In this document: positions 1-9,900 of the stretch, in pieces
Layout: every line of letters begins with the position of its first letter
Numbering within the stretch: position 1 is the stretch's first letter
DNA from: QHXQ01 sp036389395
Lineage (GTDB): Bacteria > Acidobacteriota > Blastocatellia > Pyrinomonadales > Pyrinomonadaceae
DNA length: 64,000 nt
Assembly: GCA_036389395.1 (NCBI GenBank)
Contig: DASVPY010000052.1
Coordinates: forward strand, 1-64,000
Direction: 5' to 3'
Made by a program: the position numbers and the translations under genes
Notes under the pieces: model-generated
Seen by the model: only the letters and a program-made list of their open reading frames with translations
Told to the model about the DNA's origin: nothing
The model's database searches: none

Positions 1-154
1 TCGTGTACGTTATTGGCGGGAGGTTAACCCAGAAGCGTTGATACCAAGCGCCGATGTTCCATTCTTCAGCCTCGTGGATCATGACGGCGAGCGGGAATAA
101 CCACACGACTCTTCTGAAAGAGATTCGATTAAAGTAGTCGAGAGGTAATTCCAT
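1..154 (-). CDS. HXXEE domain protein, N-terminal part (runs off the window)
   Basis: An ATG at 154-152 opens a frame that stays open to the window edge (51 codons). A good Shine-Dalgarno, GGAGGA, lies at 164-159. Residues 27-31 read HEAEE, the signature that names the HXXEE family of small integral membrane proteins of unknown function. It follows a hydrophobic stretch (LFPLAVMI, about 19-26) and is followed by the aromatic-rich segment typical of the family's first helix. The rest of the gene, with the remaining helices, lies outside the window. The family assignment rests on the motif and its setting only. Confidence 0.7.
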   Translation of the reverse strand, partial: MELPLDYFNRISFRRVVWLFPLAVMIHEAEEWNIGAWYQRFWVNLPPITYT

Positions 155-504
155 GTTGTCCTCCAAATATCAGCGCCTAACGCCAATTAGGTGGACGAAA
201 AGCTATCATGGATTGCGCCCGTTTAGCCACATAATACGCCGCCTCTGTCATCGATCAAGCTCAACCCGGAGCAGTTAACCACTTCGTTCGGGTGATTAGG
301 CGGATTTTACGGGCCGGGGTTAGGCGGCGCGTGGGTGTGAGGCGCGCCGTGGCTGCGGCGAGCGGTGCGGCGCGGGCTGTGGCGCGCGGTGTGGGGGCGC
401 AGGTTTGGGCGGGGCGGGCCGTTCTGAGGGCGGAAGGTGGTGGGAACTCGCGCGGTTTGTGGGGCGTAGGTGATCCTTGTGGGGGCTGTTTCCCGCGTTA
501 ATAA
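155..504. other. intergenic region, no gene seen
   Basis: This stretch lies between the divergent starts of the HXXEE gene and the small membrane protein gene. The left half is of lower GC than the window average. The right half (about 300-480) is strongly G-rich on the plus strand and is open in one frame, but it translates into Arg/Val/Gly repeats with no fold-like pattern. No convincing promoter, hairpin or gene was found. Confidence 0.6.
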
Positions 505-555
505 ATGAGGGAGGTTAAACCTCGATGGGCAATCATAAGGCGAGAGGGAGTGGCC

Positions 556-774
556 ATGTTGTTACTGATTCCGGGCAGCATCATCGCGCTGGCGGCGGGA
601 AGTTATCTGCTGGCGCTCGTCTCAGACGAATTCGCTTACGGGTTATCGCGCGTCGTCGAAGCGGCGTTCGACTTCGTCGAGTACAGGGCGGCGCTCAGGG
701 CTAGGCGGCAGCGGACGCTGCGGGCGCTCGACGCGCCGGGCGGGCGGGCGGTCGTCTATTCTCATGCGGCGTGA
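556..774 (+). CDS. small membrane protein of unknown function
   Basis: This 72-residue protein starts at ATG 556, preceded by GAGGGAG at 543-549. An in-frame ATG at 505 would add 17 polar residues and has no better ribosome site. The first 25 residues (MLLLIPGSIIALAAGSYLLA...) form one hydrophobic helix or signal anchor. The remainder is an amphipathic, Arg-rich tail (RAALRARRQRTLRAL). It converges on the kinase gene with only a few bases between the two stop codons. I do not recognise a family, and because it is short it may be dubious. Confidence 0.45.
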   Translation: MLLLIPGSIIALAAGSYLLALVSDEFAYGLSRVVEAAFDFVEYRAALRARRQRTLRALDAPGGRAVVYSHAA

Positions 775-777
775 CGG

Positions 778-3700
778 TCAGTCGGCGTTGAGCGGCGGCG
801 CGGCGGCGGGGGGCCGCCGCGCGCGCCGGAGCAGTTCGTCGAAGCGCGGGTCGGCGCGCAGGGCGTCGAGGTGCGGATCGACGGCGGCGAACGTGAACCC
901 GACGGCGTGCTCGCGCTCGGCCTCGGCCAACCAGCGGAGCGCGCCGTCGCGGTCGCCCAACAGCGCGTGGACGACGGCGACCTCGTAAGCAGTCACCCAC
1001 TCTTCGGTGCGGCGCGCCAGCAACTCGTCGAGCACCTGCCGCGCCTCCTCATATTTCCCGGTCGCAGCTAAGACGTGCGCGCGCTTCGCCAGCGTGGTCG
1101 GCGTGTCGCCCGCGAACGCCGCCTCCTGCTCGTAAGCCGCGAGCGCTTCGTCATGACAGCCTTGCATCTCGCACGCCCAGCGCAGGACGACGTGGGCGGC
1201 GACCGAGCCGGGGTCGAGTTCGAGCGCGCGGTGGCACTGCGCGACGGCCTCGTCGTAGCGGCGCGCGAGGAAGAGTATGTTGGCCACGGCCGTGGCGATG
1301 ACGGGCGAGCGCGGGTTGATCTCCTGCGCGCGCCTGATCTCGGCGAGCGCGTCGTCGTGGCGACCCATGGCCGAGAGGTTGAAGGCGTGCCAGCGGCGGG
1401 CGACGGCGTTGTCGGGCTGTAGCTCGACGGCGCGGCGCAACTCGCGCTCCGCGCCCTCGAAGTCGCGGTCGTAGTGGCACATGACGAAGCCGAGCGAGGC
1501 GTGCGCTTCGGCGAGCGTGTCGTCGGCGCGGACGGCGTTCTGCGCCGCGTCCTTGGCGCGCGCCCAGGCCTCGGCGGGCGGCGGCTCGACGTACCAGTTC
1601 AGCAGCGCGTAGCAGTCGGCCAACTCGGCGTAGGCGAGCGCGAACTGCGGGTCGCGCGCCACAGCCTTCTCCAGACGATCAATGGCCTGGCGCAAGCCGT
1701 CCGCCGTCCGGCGCGTCGCGTAGTAGCGCCCGGCCGTGTAGAGCTTCTGCGCCTCCTCGTCCTTCGTGCCGCGCGGGGCTTGCGCGCCGCCCGAAGGCGT
1801 GCCGCCCGAAGGCGTCGCGGTTGCGCCGGCCGAGGTCGCGTCGGGCGGGCGCGGCGGCGTGTGGCGCGCGGCAGCACCGTGGAGCAGGCGCGCGGGGTTG
1901 TTGGTGCGGCGCAGCAGTTCCTCGAAGCGCGACTCGGCACGCAGGGCGTCCAGCTCCGGCTCGACGCCGAGCCAGATGAGCCAGCCGTCGCCCACGCGGT
2001 ACGCCTCTTCCAAGAGCGCCAGCGCGCGCTCGCGCTCGCCGAGCCACAGGTGTATGAAGGCGACGTGGTAAGGCGAGACGTAACAGCGCGCGCTCATCTC
2101 CGCGAGGCGCGCGAGCACGGCGCGCGCGCGCGCGACGCGCCCGGCGGCCGCGTAAGCCGCGCCGAGGAAGGACAGGTAGAGCGGCCCCTCGCCGCCCAAC
2201 TCGACGCCGCGTTCGGCGGCGGCGATGGCCGCGTCGTGCTCGCCGAGGTGGCGCAAGAGCAGGCTGTAGGTCGTGTGCCCGTAGGCGTAGGTGGGCGTCG
2301 CGGTCAGCAGCGTGCGGTAGGCGGCGCGCGCCTCCTCGAAGCGGCGCGCGTGGTAGCTGCACCAGGCGAGCGCGTGGATGTTGATGGGCGAGAAGGGCGC
2401 AAGCTCCTGCGCGCGGCGCACGGCCGCGAGCGACTCGTCGGCGCGACCCGCCGCGGCCAGGTGGAAGCCGTACCACTGGTGGCCCTTCGCGTCGTTGGGG
2501 TTGAGTTCGAGCGCGCGGCGGTAGTGCTGTTCGGCCTGCGCCCAGTCGAAGTCGCCCGCGTCGAGCGCGAAGGCGAGCGCCGAGTAGGCCTCGCCGAGCG
2601 CGTCGTCGAGCGCGATGGCCTTGAGCGCGGCCGTCTTGGCGGCGGCCGCGGCCTCTGCGAACGGGCGCACGCCGAAGACGCCGATGAAGTTGTAGTAGTC
2701 GGCGATGCCCGTGTAGGCGAGCGCGTAATCGGGGTCGAGCGCGACGGCGCGGTTGAGGTTTTCGAGCGCGAGCGCGAAGCCCTCCTCGGTGAACGTGTTC
2801 CAGTGGTAGCGCCCGCGCAGGTAGGCCTCGTAGGCCTCGCCGTCGTTCGTGCCGCGCTTGGACAGGCGGCGCTGCTCGTCGCCGCTCAGTTGCGGGATGA
2901 GCGCGCGCGCCACCTGCTCGGAGAGCGAGTCTTCGAGCTGGAGCACGTCGGTCTTCTGCTCGTCGAAGCGGCCGGCCCAGCGCGTCGCGCGCGCGTGCAC
3001 GCTCAAGAGTTGCGCCGTCACGCGCAGGGTCGTGCCGACGCGGCGGATCGTGCCGCCGACGATGAAGTCCACGCCGAGGTCTCGGCCGGCGGTGAGCGGG
3101 TCAACGTCCGCGCCGCGGTAGCGCAGGACGGAGGCGGTCGGGCGCACGACCAGGCGGCGCACGGCGCTCAGGCGCGCGACCAGCGCGTCGGCGAGCGCGA
3201 CGCCGAGGTATTCGTCGCCGGTGTTCTCGCCGGTCGGCGTGCCGAGGACGTGGAGCGGGAGGACGGCGATGGTGCGCGGGCCTGTGTTTGGCTCGTGCGC
3301 GCCGGCCGCGACGGGCGCGAGCGGGTTGCCGGTGCGCCGCAGCAGTTCGTCGAAGCGCGGCCGGCCGCGCAGGGTGTCGAACTGCGGCTCGACGCCGAGC
3401 CAGCAGAGCCGCGGGTCGCGCGTCTCGAAGGCGCGTTCGAGTTCGGCGAGCGCGGTCTCCTCGTCGCCGAGGTTGCAGTGGACGAGCGCGAGCAGGTAGG
3501 GCGCGACGTAGCGCGTGGCGCTCAGTTCGTGAATCTCCGCGAGCAGCGCGCGCGCCTCCCGTTGCTGCCCGGCGGCGGCGTGCGCGGCGGCGAGCCAACT
3601 GAGCGCGTAAGGCGTGCGCCCTAATAGCTCGACCGCCTTCTCTCCTTCGGCGACGGCCTCTTCGTAAGCGCCCGTGTGCGTGAGCACGAGGCAGAGGGCG

Positions 3701-5985
3701 ACGTGCGCGAGCGAGTAGCGCGGCTCGCGCGCGGTCAGGCGGTGCGCGGCGGCGATGCTCTCTTCGTAGCGGCGCGCGTAGTAGTGCGTCCAGCAAAGGG
3801 TCTGCTGGACGAGCGGCGTGAGCGGGTCGAGTTCGAGCGCGCGGAAGGCCTGCACGAGCGCCTCGTCGAAGCGGCCCGACATGCCGAGGTAGGAACAGTA
3901 CCAAAGCCGGCCCGTCGCGTAGTTCGGATTAAGCTCGACGGCGCGGCGCAGGTGGCGACCGGCCGCGGCCCAGTCGAAGTCGTGCGTGAGCGTGGCGATG
4001 CCGAGGGCGGCGTGGGCTTCGGCGAGCGTGTCGTCGAGTTGGACGGCGCGCGCGGCGGCCTCGCGCGCGGCGGCCGCCGTCTCCTGCGGTGGCAGCACGG
4101 CGTAGACGCCGAGCATGTTGTAGTAGTCGGCGATGCCGGCGTAGGCGAGCGCGTAGTGCTCGTCGCGCGCGACCGCGCGGTTGTAGTTGACGAGCGCCTT
4201 CGCCAGGCTCTCTTCGGTGAACGTGTTCCAGTGGTAGCGCCCGCGCAGGTAAGCCTCGTAGGCTTCGGCGTCGTTCGTGCCGCGCTTGGCGAGGCGCTGG
4301 CGCTCGTCGCCGGTCAGGTGCGGCAGGATCGCTTCGGCGACCTGCGCCGTGAGCGCGTCTTCGAGTTGGAGTACGTCTGTGAACTTCTCGTCGAACTGCC
4401 CGGCCCAGACCGTGCCGCCGTCGCGCACGTCGAGCAGTTGGACGGTGATGCGCAAGGACTCGCCCGCGCGGCGGATGCGCCCGTCGAGGACGTAGGCGGC
4501 CGACAACTCGCGCCCCGCTTCGAGCGGGTCGGCGTCCGGGCGCGCGTAGCGCAGGACGCTGCTCGTGGGGCGCACGGCGAAGCGGCGCACGGCGCTCAGG
4601 CGCGTGATGAGCGCGTCGGCGAGACCGACGCACAGGTAGTCGTCGCCCGTCTCTTCGCTGCGGCGCGGGTCGAGCATCTTGAGCGGCAGGACGGCGAGCG
4701 ACTTGTCGCCCGTCGGCATGTCGCTGACGTGGAGCAGGGCCTCGCGCGCGGCCTCCTGGTAGTAGGGCGGCGCGGAGACGGGCCGGCCTTCGAGGTAGCG
4801 CGTGATGTCGTCGCGCAGTTGTTCGGCCGACTGGTAGCGCTGCTCCGGCTCCTTGCGCAGCGCCTTCATGACGATGTTGTTGAGGTCGCCGCCCAACTCG
4901 CGCCGGAGCAGTTCGACCGTGGTGCGCCGGCTCCAATAAAGATAGTTGAGCGTGGTCGTCTCTTCGTCGAGCGCGGGGCCGGGCAGCAGGTCGTCGGGGC
5001 GCGTGATGACCGCGGAGAGCGGCGCGGGTTCCTCCTCGCAGATGACGCGCGCGACCTCGTGCGGCGCGCGGTTGCGCAGACGGTACGGGCGGTGGCCGGT
5101 CAGCAACTCGTAGAGCAGCACGCCGAGCGAGTAAACGTCGGTCGCGGGCGTGACGGCCTGCCCCTGCACCTGTTCGGGCGCGGCGTACTCCGGCGTCATC
5201 AGGCGCATGGCGGTGGCCGTCGGGTCGGAGGTCACGTCGGCTAGTTCCGGGTTGAGCACCTTGGCGATGCCGAAGTCGAGCAGCTTCGGCACGCCGTCGG
5301 CCGTGACCATGATGTTCGACGGCTTGATGTCGCGGTGGATGACGTAGTGGCGGTGCGCGTAGTGGACGGCGTCGCAGACGTAGCGGAACAGTTCCAGCCG
5401 CTCGGCCACGGTCAGCTTCTGCTCGTCGCAGTAACGGTAGACGGGCAGCCCCTCGATGTACTCCATGACGAAGTAGGGGAGGGCGTCGTCGGTCGTGCCG
5501 CCGTCGAGCAGGCGCGCGATGTAAGGGTGGTCGAGCGCGGCGAGAATCTGGCGCTCGTTGCGGAAGCGGCGCAGGATGAAGTCCGTGTCCATCCCGCGCT
5601 TGATCAGCTTGACGGCGACGCGGCGGCGGAACTCGCTGTCGGCGCGCTCGGCCAGGTAGACCGCGCCCATGCCGCCGCGCCCGATCTCGCGCACGATCTT
5701 GTACGCGCCGACGCGGCGGCCGATGGCCGGGTCGTCGCCGTTCGCGTTCTGCGTGGGCGTGGTGGCGAGCGGGTCGGGCGGGGGCGCGAACTCGGTCTGG
5801 GCGAACGCGGGCGTCTCGATGAAGTCGCCGGCCTCTTCGTACTGCGCGAGCAGGGCCGCGACCTGCGCGCGCAGGTCTTCGTCGCCCGCGCACGCGGCGG
5901 CGACGTACTGCTGGCGCTCGCCGGCCGGCAGATCGAGCGCCGTCTGGAACACCTCTTCAATCTGGGCCCAACGTTCGGGGGTCAT
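778..5985 (-). CDS. Ser/Thr protein kinase with duplicated TolB-like/TPR modules
   Basis: A 1735-residue PknB-type kinase. Residues 1-60 form the helical leader common to acidobacterial kinases (MTPERWAQIEEVFQTALDL). The kinase domain spans about 94-400: glycine loop GRGGMG at 102-107, VAVK lysine 126, HRDIKPSN with catalytic Asp219, DFG Asp237 and APE at 269-271. All catalytic residues are present, so it should be active. Then come a TolB/FlgO-like domain (from about 429) with TPRs, a second TolB-like/TPR copy (from about 905), and a third TPR-only copy (from about 1405) after a Pro/Gly/Thr linker. No membrane helix separates kinase and TPRs, unlike many relatives, so it is probably cytosolic. 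It lies downstream of an ECF sigma gene on the same strand. The start codon has no clear Shine-Dalgarno. Confidence 0.93.
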   Translation of the reverse strand: MTPERWAQIEEVFQTALDLPAGERQQYVAAACAGDEDLRAQVAALLAQYEEAGDFIETPAFAQTEFAPPPDPLATTPTQNANGDDPAIGRRVGAYKIVREIGRGGMGAVYLAERADSEFRRRVAVKLIKRGMDTDFILRRFRNERQILAALDHPYIARLLDGGTTDDALPYFVMEYIEGLPVYRYCDEQKLTVAERLELFRYVCDAVHYAHRHYVIHRDIKPSNIMVTADGVPKLLDFGIAKVLNPELADVTSDPTATAMRLMTPEYAAPEQVQGQAVTPATDVYSLGVLLYELLTGHRPYRLRNRAPHEVARVICEEEPAPLSAVITRPDDLLPGPALDEETTTLNYLYWSRRTTVELLRRELGGDLNNIVMKALRKEPEQRYQSAEQLRDDITRYLEGRPVSAPPYYQEAAREALLHVSDMPTGDKSLAVLPLKMLDPRRSEETGDDYLCVGLADALITRLSAVRRFAVRPTSSVLRYARPDADPLEAGRELSAAYVLDGRIRRAGESLRITVQLLDVRDGGTVWAGQFDEKFTDVLQLEDALTAQVAEAILPHLTGDERQRLAKRGTNDAEAYEAYLRGRYHWNTFTEESLAKALVNYNRAVARDEHYALAYAGIADYYNMLGVYAVLPPQETAAAAREAAARAVQLDDTLAEAHAALGIATLTHDFDWAAAGRHLRRAVELNPNYATGRLWYCSYLGMSGRFDEALVQAFRALELDPLTPLVQQTLCWTHYYARRYEESIAAAHRLTAREPRYSLAHVALCLVLTHTGAYEEAVAEGEKAVELLGRTPYALSWLAAAHAAAGQQREARALLAEIHELSATRYVAPYLLALVHCNLGDEETALAELERAFETRDPRLCWLGVEPQFDTLRGRPRFDELLRRTGNPLAPVAAGAHEPNTGPRTIAVLPLHVLGTPTGENTGDEYLGVALADALVARLSAVRRLVVRPTASVLRYRGADVDPLTAGRDLGVDFIVGGTIRRVGTTLRVTAQLLSVHARATRWAGRFDEQKTDVLQLEDSLSEQVARALIPQLSGDEQRRLSKRGTNDGEAYEAYLRGRYHWNTFTEEGFALALENLNRAVALDPDYALAYTGIADYYNFIGVFGVRPFAEAAAAAKTAALKAIALDDALGEAYSALAFALDAGDFDWAQAEQHYRRALELNPNDAKGHQWYGFHLAAAGRADESLAAVRRAQELAPFSPINIHALAWCSYHARRFEEARAAYRTLLTATPTYAYGHTTYSLLLRHLGEHDAAIAAAERGVELGGEGPLYLSFLGAAYAAAGRVARARAVLARLAEMSARCYVSPYHVAFIHLWLGERERALALLEEAYRVGDGWLIWLGVEPELDALRAESRFEELLRRTNNPARLLHGAAARHTPPRPPDATSAGATATPSGGTPSGGAQAPRGTKDEEAQKLYTAGRYYATRRTADGLRQAIDRLEKAVARDPQFALAYAELADCYALLNWYVEPPPAEAWARAKDAAQNAVRADDTLAEAHASLGFVMCHYDRDFEGAERELRRAVELQPDNAVARRWHAFNLSAMGRHDDALAEIRRAQEINPRSPVIATAVANILFLARRYDEAVAQCHRALELDPGSVAAHVVLRWACEMQGCHDEALAAYEQEAAFAGDTPTTLAKRAHVLAATGKYEEARQVLDELLARRTEEWVTAYEVAVVHALLGDRDGALRWLAEAEREHAVGFTFAAVDPHLDALRADPRFDELLRRARRPPAAAPPLNAD

Positions 5986-6000
5986 TGAAAAGCCGTAAAC

Positions 6001-6092
6001 CGTGACAGGTGACAGGTGACAAGATTAACAGGTAACAGGTGACAGGGTTAAGATGCCGCGATCCTGTCACCTGTCACCTGTCACCTGTCACG
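6001..6092. repeat. inverted repeat built of GTGACAG heptamers
   Basis: The left arm (6001-6047) carries tandem copies of GTGACAG/GTAACAG and the right arm (6063-6092) carries the reverse complement CTGTCAC four times. The two can pair into a long hairpin around a loop of about 15 nt. It sits between the sigma factor gene and the kinase gene, where it could shape read-through or mRNA stability. It is one of several heptamer palindromes in the window. Confidence 0.85.
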
Positions 6093-6096
6093 GCAC

Positions 6097-6666
6097 TTAC
6101 TGTCTTTGCACTTGGCCGTAGAGCCAGGCCTTGGCCATGCGCCACTGGCGTTTGACCGTGGGCGCGCTGACGCCGAGCACCGCCGCGGCCTCCTCGACCG
6201 AGAGGCCGCCGAAGAAGCGCAGCTCGACGACGCGACTCTTCTGCGGGTCGAGTTCGGCGAGGCGTTCCAGCGCCTCGTCGAGCGCGACGAGGTCGGCGGC
6301 GCGCTCGCCCGACACGTCTATGTTCTCGTCGAGCGAGAGCTTGGTCACGTCGCCGCCGCGCTTCTCGGCCTGCTGGCTGCGGGCGTGATCGACCAGGATG
6401 CGGCGCATCATCTGGGCGGCGACGCCGAAGAAGTGCGCGCGATTCTGCCATTGCACCTGCGTCTGATCGACGAGCCGGAGGTAGGCTTCGTGGACGAGGG
6501 CGGTGGGTTGCAGGGTGTGGCCGGGCCGCTCGCGCCGCAGGTAGCTGGCGGCGAGCCGCCGCAGCTCGGCGTAGACCAGCGGCAACAGCGATTCGAGGGC
6601 GGCGCTCTCGCCCTCCGTCAGCCGGATGAGCAGCCGCGTAACTTCGTGCTGCGGGGGACTCGTCAC
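6097..6666 (-). CDS. ECF sigma factor, kinase-linked type
   Basis: A 189-residue sigma-70 family factor with region 2 at about 1-95 and region 4 at about 125-185 (LRFFGGLSVEEAAAVLGVSA, then the recognition helix). It has the acidobacterial/planctomycete ECF pattern with LQPTALVHEAYLRL in region 2.2. The acidic residues that most ECF factors have at that point are replaced by Gln-Pro-Thr-Ala (Thr55). The gene starts with GTG at 6666 without a strong ribosome site. It lies just upstream of, and on the same strand as, the large kinase gene, a typical pairing, and no zinc-finger anti-sigma gene is adjacent. This suggests control by phosphorylation rather than by an anti-sigma factor (inference). 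Confidence 0.92.
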   Translation of the reverse strand: MTSPPQHEVTRLLIRLTEGESAALESLLPLVYAELRRLAASYLRRERPGHTLQPTALVHEAYLRLVDQTQVQWQNRAHFFGVAAQMMRRILVDHARSQQAEKRGGDVTKLSLDENIDVSGERAADLVALDEALERLAELDPQKSRVVELRFFGGLSVEEAAAVLGVSAPTVKRQWRMAKAWLYGQVQRQ

Positions 6667-6791
6667 GAGGAGCTTCTAGCGATCACAACCAACATGCTCA
6701 CGGTCGAACGCCAGTATAAACGACCGCCCCGGCTATATCAATTGCACCCCCCGGCGCAAGCCGCATGACGCCGGGAAGCGCGCCCGCCGCA

Positions 6792-6932
6792 GCCGGGAGC
6801 GCGGGCCTCCCTGCCCGCCATGAGCGCGCGAGCGCGAATAAAAGTCGCGGCGGCCTTCGACGTTGAGTGCCGCCGCTTCGTCGTTAGCGTGCTCGCGCAC
6901 GCTTGGCGGGCAGGGATGCCCGCGCTCCCGGC
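6792..6932. repeat. 141-bp nested inverted repeat, copy A1
   Basis: The ends are inverted repeats of about 28 bp beginning GCCGGGAGCGCGGGC and closing GCCCGCGCTCCCGGC. Inside is a second, shorter inverted repeat (GCGGCGGCC ... GCCGCCGC). The copy lies next to the 3' end of the BNR propeller gene. Three further copies of the same length are at 15895, 37223 and 63463. Confidence 0.9.
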
Positions 6933-6964
6933 GGGGAGGTGCGCGCTCCCAGCCGCGGCCGGCG

Positions 6965-9900
6965 TTACGGCGTCATCCAGGTGTCTGGTTCGACGACGAC
7001 TTTGGTCGTGTAGTCCTTGCCGCCGACCGAGAGCTTGACCATGTACGTGCCGGGTTCGACCGGCGGGCCTTGGTTGAAGAGACCACCGAAGCCGCCGCCG
7101 CCACCGCCACCGCCTTGACCACCGCCGCCGCCACCGCCGCCACCGCCGCCGCCGAAGACGCGGAAGTTGGCGGGGCGCGGCGGCGGGTCGGCGCGCAGGT
7201 TCCACTGGACGCGATTCAGCCCGACCTCCTTCGTGCCCGTCAGGTTGCGTACGACGCGGCCCGTGTAGTCGGAGATGGTCAGCTTCACGTCGCCCGCGGG
7301 CGCGCTCTTCAGGTAGTAGCTGATGGCCGTGCCCGGCGCGGCGTTCGCGCCGCGGAACACCTTGCCGCCCGTCGCCGCGCGCGACAGCCGCACGTCGTTC
7401 AGCCAGAGCGTGCCCGGCCGCGCGTCGAAGAGGTGTGCGTCCGCGTCCGTCACGCGCGCCGAGAGTTGCTGCAAGGGCGTCACGTCGTCGAGGACGTAGA
7501 TGCCGCGCCCGTGCGTGCCGACGATCAGATCGCCGTCGCGCGGGTGGACGATGATGTCGTCTATGGGCACGACCGGCAGCCCCGACATGAAACGCTTCCA
7601 TTCGCCGCCGCCGTTCAGAGAGACGTACAAGCCCTCCTCTGTGCCGGCGTAGAGCAACTCCTTGTTCTTCGGGTCTTCGCGGACGACGTTGACGTGCCCC
7701 CACTGCGGCAGGTTGTTGGCGATTGGCTGCCACGTCGCGCCGTAGTCGCGCGTGACGTAGACGTAGGGCTTGAGGTCGTCGAAGCGGTGACCGTCCACCG
7801 TGAGGTAGCAGGTCGCGGCGTCGAAGTGCGACGGCTCGACGCGCGTGATGTGGTACAACTCGCCCGCCTTCTGGCCGAGCACGGGCACGTTCTTGGCCAC
7901 GTTCGTCCAGGTCGCGCCGCCGTCGCGGCTCAGTTGCACGTTGCCGTCGTCCGTGCCGAGCCAGATGACGCCGGGCAGGGCGGGCGATTCGGCGATGGTC
8001 ACGACGTAGCCGTAGTTGGTGTAGCCGTCGTTCTTCGACGCCATCGGGTCTTTGCCCGCGACGCCCATGATCGGGAGCGTGCTGCGGTCTATGTGCTTGG
8101 TCAGATCGGCCGAGGCCGTCCAGGTGTCGCCGCGGTCGAGCGACTTGAAGAAGCGGTCGCCGCCCGTGTAGATGATGCGCGGGTTGTGCGGCGAGATGAC
8201 GACGGGCGTGTTCCAGTAGAAGCGGTACTGCGTGCCGGCGGGCGGCGCGGGCACGACGTTCGCCGTGGCGAGCTGCGCGAAGCCGCCGAAGCCGGCCGCG
8301 GCCGCGACTGCCGCGGCCGCCTGCAACGCCTCCTCCTGCGTCGGCTCGCCCGGCGAGGGCGAGGGCGAAGGCGACGGCGAGGGCGAAGCCTGCGCGCCCG
8401 GCTGACCCTGCTGCCCAGCTTGCGGTTGACCGCCGGCCGGCGGCGTGCCTTGCGGCTGTGCGCCCGCGCCTTGCTGCTGGCCCGCGCGCCCGCCGCCGCC
8501 GCCGCCGCGTCGTTGCGGGGCCGCGCGCGGGCGTATGCTCGTGGTGCGCCCCGTGCGCAGGTCGAGGCGGTTCATCGCGCCGTTCTGCGACTCGGAGTAG
8601 ACGATTGAATAGTCGGTCGGATCGATCTGCGCGTAGAAGCCGTCGCCGCCGCCGACGCGATACCAGTCGGCGTTGGTGATGCCGCCCTGGTTGCGCGCCG
8701 AAGAGGGCGCGCCCCAGGAGCCGTTGTCCTGCAACCCGCCGTAGACGTAATAGGGCTTACGCATGTCGGCGGCGACGGCGTAGAACTGCGCCGCCGGGAT
8801 GTTGTTGACGTACTCCCACGTCTCGCCCTGGTCGTAAGAGAAGTTCAGACCGCCGTCGTTGCCGATGATGAGGTGCTGGCTGTTGTTCGGATCGATCCAG
8901 ATGGCGTGGTGGTCGCTGTGCGGGATGTTGGGTTGCAGCGACTTGAAGGTCTTGCCGCCGTCCGTGGACTTGCTGAAGTTCAGCCCGCCGACGTAGACGG
9001 TCTCGGCGTTGCGCGGATCGACGCGAATCTGGCTGTAGTACATCGGGCGGTTGTTCTCGTTACTGACGATGCGCCACGTCTTGCCCTTGTCGTCCGAGCG
9101 CCAGACGCCGGGCTTCTTCGGATCGAGCGGCGTGGGCGTGGGCGACGCCGAAGGGCTGGGCGTGGGCGACGCACCCGGACTCGGCGAAGCCGTGGGCGAC
9201 GCGCCGGGCACGGGCGTCGGCGTCGGCTGCCCGCCGATGACGGGTTCTTCGCCGCCCGTGCCCTGGCTCGCGCCGACCTCGATCTGCGCGTAGACGACGT
9301 TCGGGTTCGAGCGCGCCACGTCAATGCCGATGCGCCCGATGATCTTCTCGGTCGGCAGCCCGTTGGCTTCGAGCTTGCGCCAGGTGCGGCCGGCGTCCGA
9401 GGTCTTCCAGATGCCGCTGCCGGGGCCGCCGCCGTTGAAGCCCCAGGAGGTGCGCCGCCGCTGGTACGACGCGGCGTAGAGCGTCTTGTTGTCGGCCGGG
9501 TCCATGACGAGATCAGTAAAGCCCGTGTCCTCGTCTATGAACTTGACGTTCGTCCAGGTCTGCCCGCCGTCGGTCGTCTTATAAATCCCGCGCTCCTTGT
9601 TCGGCCCGAACAGGTGACCGGGGACGGCGACGTAGACGGTGTTGGCGTCGCGCGGGTCAATGACGATGCGGGCGATGGTCTGCGAGTCGCGCAGACCCAT
9701 GTGCGTGAAAGTCTTGCCGCCGTCGGTTGACTTGTAGAGGCCGTCGCCGAAGCTGGAACTCTGGCGGTTGTTCGGCTCGCCCGTGCCGACCCAGACCGTG
9801 TTCGGGTCGGAGGGCGCGACGGCGATGTCGCCGATGGAGGCGTTCGAGTAGATGTCGAAGATCGGCTGCCAGGTCGTGCCGTTGTTCGTGGACTTCCAGA

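Noticed and set aside
292..501. Open frame giving a 69-residue Arg/Val/Gly-rich product
   Set aside because: It follows from a G-rich strand, has no ribosome site and no protein-like pattern.
1474..3624. Very long plus-strand frames opposite the kinase, and similar frames opposite pilB, ppk1 and the subtilisin gene
   Set aside because: In very GC-rich DNA the antisense of a real gene is often open. These give Arg/Ala/Gly-rich translations without motifs, while the opposite strand encodes clear domains.
6792..6932. Short frames within the 141-bp repeats that translate into similar peptides at all four copies
   Set aside because: The similarity comes from the repeat itself; there are no ribosome sites and both strands give such frames.
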